50,879 bases of DNA from Candidatus Thorarchaeota archaeon. Its GTDB lineage: Archaea > Asgardarchaeota > Thorarchaeia > Thorarchaeales > Thorarchaeaceae. Below the pieces are notes generated by a model. The model was not told the origin of the DNA. It was given only the letters and a program-made list of their open reading frames with translations, and did no database searches. Made by a program: the position numbers and the translations under genes. Location of the stretch: NCBI GenBank assembly GCA_016839605.1, contig JAEOTX010000051.1:1-50879 (forward strand), given 5' to 3'. Shown piece by piece: positions 46,514 to 50,879 of this stretch; position 1 is the stretch's first letter; every line of letters begins with the position of its first letter.

Positions 46514-47728
46514 TCATAGGAGCTCCTTGATAATCATCCTAAGTGATTCAACCATTCGATCAATGTCCTCCATAGTATTGTAGGCATGGAGCGATATCTG
46601 AACAATTCCTTCCTCTGAAAATGGTTTGATTAATGGATGAGCACAGACCAACCCGCTTCTGACTGCAATATTAGAGTCATCTAGGAAAAGGGCAATCTCA
46701 TGACAGTTGATTCCATCCTTATCGCCTATGTTGAATCCAAAAATGCTGTTCTCCTTTGTAGGATTACCGTAGAGAATTAGTCCCTCTATGTCACTTAGAG
46801 AATCATATGTATGAGCTGTGATTGCGTTCATGTGCTTGAGTTGACCCTGGTTTCTTAGTTCTCGAAGATAGTCAAGTGATGCACCAAGTCCTGCTATTGC
46901 GGGAAGATTTAGAGTGCCTGATTCGAATTTATCTGGTTGAAATGCAATCTCAAAAGACTGAGCCTCGACATTTGCGACTGCAGACCCACCAAGTACACCA
47001 GGCTGATGAATTTCTCCGAGATCCTTTCGAATCCATTGTAATGCCAAACCTGGAGGAGCCATCAGACCAATATTTGCTGAACAAACTGCTATGTCAGCCT
47101 GTAGGGACGAGAGAGTTGTATCTGTCACGCCCATGGATCGTGTCGCATCAGTGAGAAGCAATGCTTCGTGCTCTTGGCAGATTTTGGCGACTTCCTGAAG
47201 GGGATTTATCACGCCAGCCCCAACAGTCACATGACTGACTGCAACAATTCCTGTTTCCATATCGACAGCTTGGTCGAGGTCCGATAAGTCCAAAATACCA
47301 TCAGAAGATAACGGAACAGTTTCAACTTGAAGACCCAGAGTTTGAGCTGCCCTTAGAAGTGCGACAAGAATTGAGTGTTCCTCATTCTGAGCAAGCACTA
47401 TCTTATTCCGATTAGTCCCTTTCCAGTCAAACCCATATGCAAAAGATGCGACAGCAGTGGGGAGAGATTTTTGAAAGGAGACCTGTGATTTTTCAGCATC
47501 CATGAAGTCTGCTAATGACTTACGGACGTTTTCAGTCATAGAACTGGCATCCACAGCCAATCTGTAGGCTCCTCTTCTGGAAGATGATACTATTGAATTG
47601 AGAAATCTCTGTGTGGCATCAACAGCGATTTTGGGAACCAGGGTTGTACTAGCTGAATCGAGATACACAAGCTCTGGTTCTACATCATAAACGCCAAAAT
47701 CCGCTTTGATGTCCATTGCTGCTGTCAT
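46514..47728 (-). CDS. Class V aminotransferase / cysteine desulfurase-like protein (degenerate PLP-lysine motif)
   Basis: YLDSASTTLVPK, VSHVTVGAGVINPLQEVAKICQEHEALLLTDATRSMG, AVRSGLVCAHPL; expected SGHK region reads CSANIGLMAPPG. Confidence 0.85.
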   Translation of the reverse strand: MTAAMDIKADFGVYDVEPELVYLDSASTTLVPKIAVDATQRFLNSIVSSSRRGAYRLAVDASSMTENVRKSLADFMDAEKSQVSFQKSLPTAVASFAYGFDWKGTNRNKIVLAQNEEHSILVALLRAAQTLGLQVETVPLSSDGILDLSDLDQAVDMETGIVAVSHVTVGAGVINPLQEVAKICQEHEALLLTDATRSMGVTDTTLSSLQADIAVCSANIGLMAPPGLALQWIRKDLGEIHQPGVLGGSAVANVEAQSFEIAFQPDKFESGTLNLPAIAGLGASLDYLRELRNQGQLKHMNAITAHTYDSLSDIEGLILYGNPTKENSIFGFNIGDKDGINCHEIALFLDDSNIAVRSGLVCAHPLIKPFSEEGIVQISLHAYNTMEDIDRMVESLRMIIKELL

Positions 47729-47783
47729 AGTCAGTTTTGTACACGGGGGTCTCTTTAATTGTTGGCCTTGTGTTCAGAAATTG

Positions 47784-48815
47784 ATGAGTCCTTTGAGTGT
47801 AACACCCATTGAAGGCCATTTCATAATGACCGATGATGGTCTTCTATTCGAGGTAAAGGGGGTCGTCCATCCCAGAGACCGCGTTATCGCATATTTACGA
47901 TACGTCAAAGATGAACAGGGAGATCGTCAAACAAGAAGTGGGACTAGGTTCAGAAAGGTATACAACCTGATAGAACGGGATGAGATTCTTCGTGAAAAAT
48001 ACCCACAGTATTTGTGGCTCGATAAGAAAAGGGGACGGCAATTCCAGGTGGTCCCTAGAAACCGTATATCATTTGTTCTGAATCCAACGGACGGTCTACG
48101 ACAGCTTTTCGATATGGGTTCACACATCTCAGATTTAGAACGAGCTTCTCGTGATCTTGCCGAGCTCTTAGTGGATAAGACTGGCGTGAATTATTCAGAC
48201 ATAGGACTCACAGGGTCTCAGCTTGTGGGCCTCTCTAGTCATAAGTCTGACATTGATCTTGTCGTTTACGGGTCAAAACCTGCTAGAAAGATTCACAGCT
48301 CGCTCAAGGGTAAATTCGATTCATTCCCGGAGATGATACAGTATCAAGGTGACCCACTGAAAATGCATGTGAAGTTTAGATGGGAGAAACATGAACAATG
48401 GACGAAAGCATTGCAGAAAATCGAATCTCAGAAGATTCTTCAAGGATTGTTTAGGTCGTATGACTTCTTCATCAGAGCAGTGAAACTTCCTGAAGAGATA
48501 GATTACAAGTATGAAGACCTAGTCATTCGAGATAAGGGCATTCAAACAATAAACGGTACCGTTACGGATGACTCTGATTCGATATTCACTCCATGTATCT
48601 ATACTGTAGAAACGGATGATACAACCAGGATAAAGAGGTTGGTCAGTTTTCGTGGAAGATTTACAGAACATGTCTTCGCAGGTGAAACAGTTGAGGCACG
48701 CGGAAGATTGGAAATGGTGACAAATGTGAATACTGATGAATCGTTCACTCAGTTGGTCCTCGGGGAGGATCCATTAGACTATTTGATGCCAATTCAAACC
48801 ATCGAAGAAGGTTGA
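47784..48815 (+). CDS. Predicted nucleotidyltransferase (COG1665-like)
   Basis: IGLTGSQLVGLSSHKSDIDLVVYG; start chosen at ATG 47784 rather than the overlapping upstream start. Confidence 0.78.
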   Translation: MSPLSVTPIEGHFIMTDDGLLFEVKGVVHPRDRVIAYLRYVKDEQGDRQTRSGTRFRKVYNLIERDEILREKYPQYLWLDKKRGRQFQVVPRNRISFVLNPTDGLRQLFDMGSHISDLERASRDLAELLVDKTGVNYSDIGLTGSQLVGLSSHKSDIDLVVYGSKPARKIHSSLKGKFDSFPEMIQYQGDPLKMHVKFRWEKHEQWTKALQKIESQKILQGLFRSYDFFIRAVKLPEEIDYKYEDLVIRDKGIQTINGTVTDDSDSIFTPCIYTVETDDTTRIKRLVSFRGRFTEHVFAGETVEARGRLEMVTNVNTDESFTQLVLGEDPLDYLMPIQTIEEG

Positions 48816-48957
48816 CATGTTCACCTCATTAACAGGTTTTCACAGTGATTATGTGTGAATGGCGCCTTTTTTGTGAACAGTTCTCATGAAAGAGCGTTCA
48901 AAAGACTTTAACTGATGAAAGAAGAGCCCATAGACCTTCTTGAGTGTGTGAATGAAG

Positions 48958-48981
48958 CCACCCCTTGGTTTCCAGTGGAAC
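48958..48981 (-). promoter_or_regulatory. ORB-like (origin recognition box) motif
   Basis: Minus strand GTTCCACTGGAAACCAAGGGGTGG closely resembles the remembered archaeal ORB core CCAGTGGAAACAAAGGGG; intergenic. Confidence 0.5.
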
Positions 48982-49062
48982 AGGACAAAAAGAGATATGA
49001 AATGCATATCAGTTCATTCACAAAGCACATATTCTAGTGAATAGGAGATGGTTTGTACAATA

Positions 49063-49085
49063 CCCTTATTTTTGCTAAATAAGGG
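49063..49085. repeat. Perfect 9-bp AT-rich inverted repeat
   Basis: cccttattt-ttgct-aaataaggg in the same intergenic region as the ORB-like motif. Confidence 0.75.
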
Positions 49086-49197
49086 CTCATAACGCTTCTT
49101 TCCTCATCTATTGACCGTTTAAGCTGCCAGCACATCGGTATCAAGCCGGACGTGTTCTGAATACGTATAGGCGCATTATGTTGCCGTTATCCCTGTA

Positions 49198-49923
49198 TTG
49201 CTAATTCACATACTCACACTTATTTGGTCGCAGTCTGTATTCCGTTGTGAATATTGTAGTGGGTATGAACGCCCGAAGAAGATTTTGGTGGAATACTTGA
49301 AGTCTGAAGATCGTACGAACTATGTCTACCGATTCACGTACAACTCAGGACCAGGACTTCGAGAGGTATTCCAGTGCAAGTATGTCAAGCCTGATGAGGC
49401 ATTGACAAGATTCCAGAGAATTCTGTCCCTGACTGAAGAACCCTTTGACTTCAAGATTGTAGTGATTGATGAGTCCAAGAGAGAAGAATCCAGCTTTGAA
49501 GTTGAGGGTGGCAGTGTAAAGGAAATGATTGACAAGTTCAGGGTCTTTTTGGAAGCAAGTACAGGCATACTATTTGTGGCAGAACAAGAGGATGTCGAGG
49601 TCGAGTTTGAAGAGATTTCCTTTGAGTCAATGAGTAGCTTTGAAAAGATGCACATAGTGATCTATGCCTCATTCAAACATGGCAAGTTCTCCTCGCTTGA
49701 CGTTGCTGAGATATTTGAAGCCACGTTCAATGAAGACCTACCGAAGAGTACTGCATCTACCTATTTAGCTAGAATGTGGAAAGATGGTAAGGGGCATCTT
49801 GAGAGATATGGCAATCGTTCTGGCTACACATACAGACTCAAGACAGAGGTTTCCGAGGTCCAAAAAGAAACTGAAAGAGCCGAGGATATTCTTGCGTCAA
49901 TCCAGATGCATGTTGGCAAATAA
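49198..49923 (+). CDS. Hypothetical protein with C-terminal winged-helix-like domain
   Basis: 241 aa; C-terminal VAEIFEATFNEDLPKSTASTYLARMWKDGKGHLERYGNRSGYTYRL; start uncertain (TTG 49198). Confidence 0.65.
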   Translation: MLIHILTLIWSQSVFRCEYCSGYERPKKILVEYLKSEDRTNYVYRFTYNSGPGLREVFQCKYVKPDEALTRFQRILSLTEEPFDFKIVVIDESKREESSFEVEGGSVKEMIDKFRVFLEASTGILFVAEQEDVEVEFEEISFESMSSFEKMHIVIYASFKHGKFSSLDVAEIFEATFNEDLPKSTASTYLARMWKDGKGHLERYGNRSGYTYRLKTEVSEVQKETERAEDILASIQMHVGK

Positions 49924-49951
49924 TCCAACGACTCTTTTCAATGGCCAAGTT

Positions 49952-50879
49952 CTATAATTTGGTAGTACGTTCCTCCAGTTTGATGTCTAATGTTTCTAAT
50001 TCCTTTAGAATTGGTTCATAGACCTCTGGCATAACTGGTCGGTGAACTCCAATCAGTTTAATGACACCCTCAAGAATCATTCTGCTAGCGATAGCTACAG
50101 GCAGTGCAACGGTTCTAGACATAGAAGAATCTCCGTTGGGTATACCATAATCAATCATTGTGGATGTGATCTTCTCTTTATGATCGGAGTATTCAGCGAT
50201 GAATTCATGATGCATGACAATCATATCACGTTCTCCAGGAGCATACTTTAGCTTCTGCTCGAACAGATTGCATAGTGAGTCTAGGTAAGTTGTAACATCG
50301 GATGGGACCTCTTGGTTGCTAAACAAGCCCAGCCAATCAAGTCGCTGAATTATTGGGTCATCTTTCTTGAGATCGACTTTTCTTGATGTTGCCCCTGCTG
50401 AGGATTCCGAGTTTTCAGCGTGAGCTAGCTCACTCATCATCTCAGCGTAGGTCATGCCAATGAAGCTTCGCTCTTCAATAGATAAGAGACCTAAGTCAGC
50501 TACTTTCTTGAGTGTGCCGCACCAGCCGAGATTTCTGTAAGTACCTCTCTGCATTGTCTTGGTTTCTTGAATACCGTAGTAATCGATGAATGGCATACTA
50601 TCACGATTAGGATAACCCTCGAACTTGCCCGCACCAGGCACTTCAACTATCTCGTAATGGTCAAAGAGCTCGGGACCAGGAATCTTGACTTCTTTACCGT
50701 CACGTAGAAATTGAGCGTCGTTACGGCCAGCAAGAAGGACCCCTCGTGGACTCCATGAGAGCTTGTATCCAAAGGGATTATCATTAGCATCTGGAGCTGG
50801 GAGACCGCCAGTGAAAGACGTGAAACTAGAAATTTTCCCACCTTGATTGTGGACATGATCAATAATCTGCATGGCGCTC
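49952..50879 (-). CDS. Saccharopine dehydrogenase-like protein, C-terminal part (gene runs off the right edge)
   Basis: SFTGGLPAPDANDNPFGYKLSWSPRGVLLAGRNDAQFL, GTYRNLGWCGTLKKVADLGLL. Confidence 0.85.
   Translation of the reverse strand, partial: SAMQIIDHVHNQGGKISSFTSFTGGLPAPDANDNPFGYKLSWSPRGVLLAGRNDAQFLRDGKEVKIPGPELFDHYEIVEVPGAGKFEGYPNRDSMPFIDYYGIQETKTMQRGTYRNLGWCGTLKKVADLGLLSIEERSFIGMTYAEMMSELAHAENSESSAGATSRKVDLKKDDPIIQRLDWLGLFSNQEVPSDVTTYLDSLCNLFEQKLKYAPGERDMIVMHHEFIAEYSDHKEKITSTMIDYGIPNGDSSMSRTVALPVAIASRMILEGVIKLIGVHRPVMPEVYEPILKELETLDIKLEERTTKL

Noticed and set aside
1-50879. CRISPR arrays, transposases, integrases, prophage genes
   Set aside because: No regularly spaced repeats and no transposase, integrase or phage structural motifs were seen on either strand.

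Overview
The window is a dense archaeal chromosomal segment of about 50.9 kb. The gene set suggests an Asgard, possibly Thorarchaeota-like, genome: a MglA/Arf-like GTPase next to a roadblock protein, an Rpb8/RpoG-like subunit, TFB, MCM, GINS, RFC and Cdc6. The lineage call is inference. Core content includes uS15, Kae1/Bud32, an Sm-like protein, a DUF460-like protein, NurA-HerA, CTP synthase, a GPN GTPase, a THUMP methyltransferase, ThpR, an HDAC-family protein, a replication block (Hel308, MCM, GINS, RFC small and large, Cdc6/Orc1), KorA, isopentenyl phosphate kinase, uS10 and GlmS. All three tRNA genes I found carry an intron. tRNA-Pro(GGG) has one at 37/38. tRNA-Glu(CTC) has one in the D-arm with an exact 3-nt/4-bp/3-nt bulge-helix-bulge. 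tRNA-Gly(CCC) has one in the T-arm. The most interesting candidates are: (a) the two non-canonical tRNA introns; (b) a translationally coupled three-gene module of a probable double-roadblock protein, an unknown protein and a MglA-like GTPase; (c) a surface/secretion neighbourhood at about 31-46.5 kb with two Ig-like surface proteins, a Tad/FlaI-type ATPase next to a Flp-like mini-pilin, a membrane-anchored HerA/VirB4-like ATPase and a VirB2/CedA1-like two-TM protein; (d) an Rpb8-like protein; (e) a cysteine-desulfurase-like protein lacking the PLP lysine; (f) an ORB-like motif in a roughly 380-bp intergenic region. All calls come from reading the sequence and from remembered family motifs. 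No database search was run.
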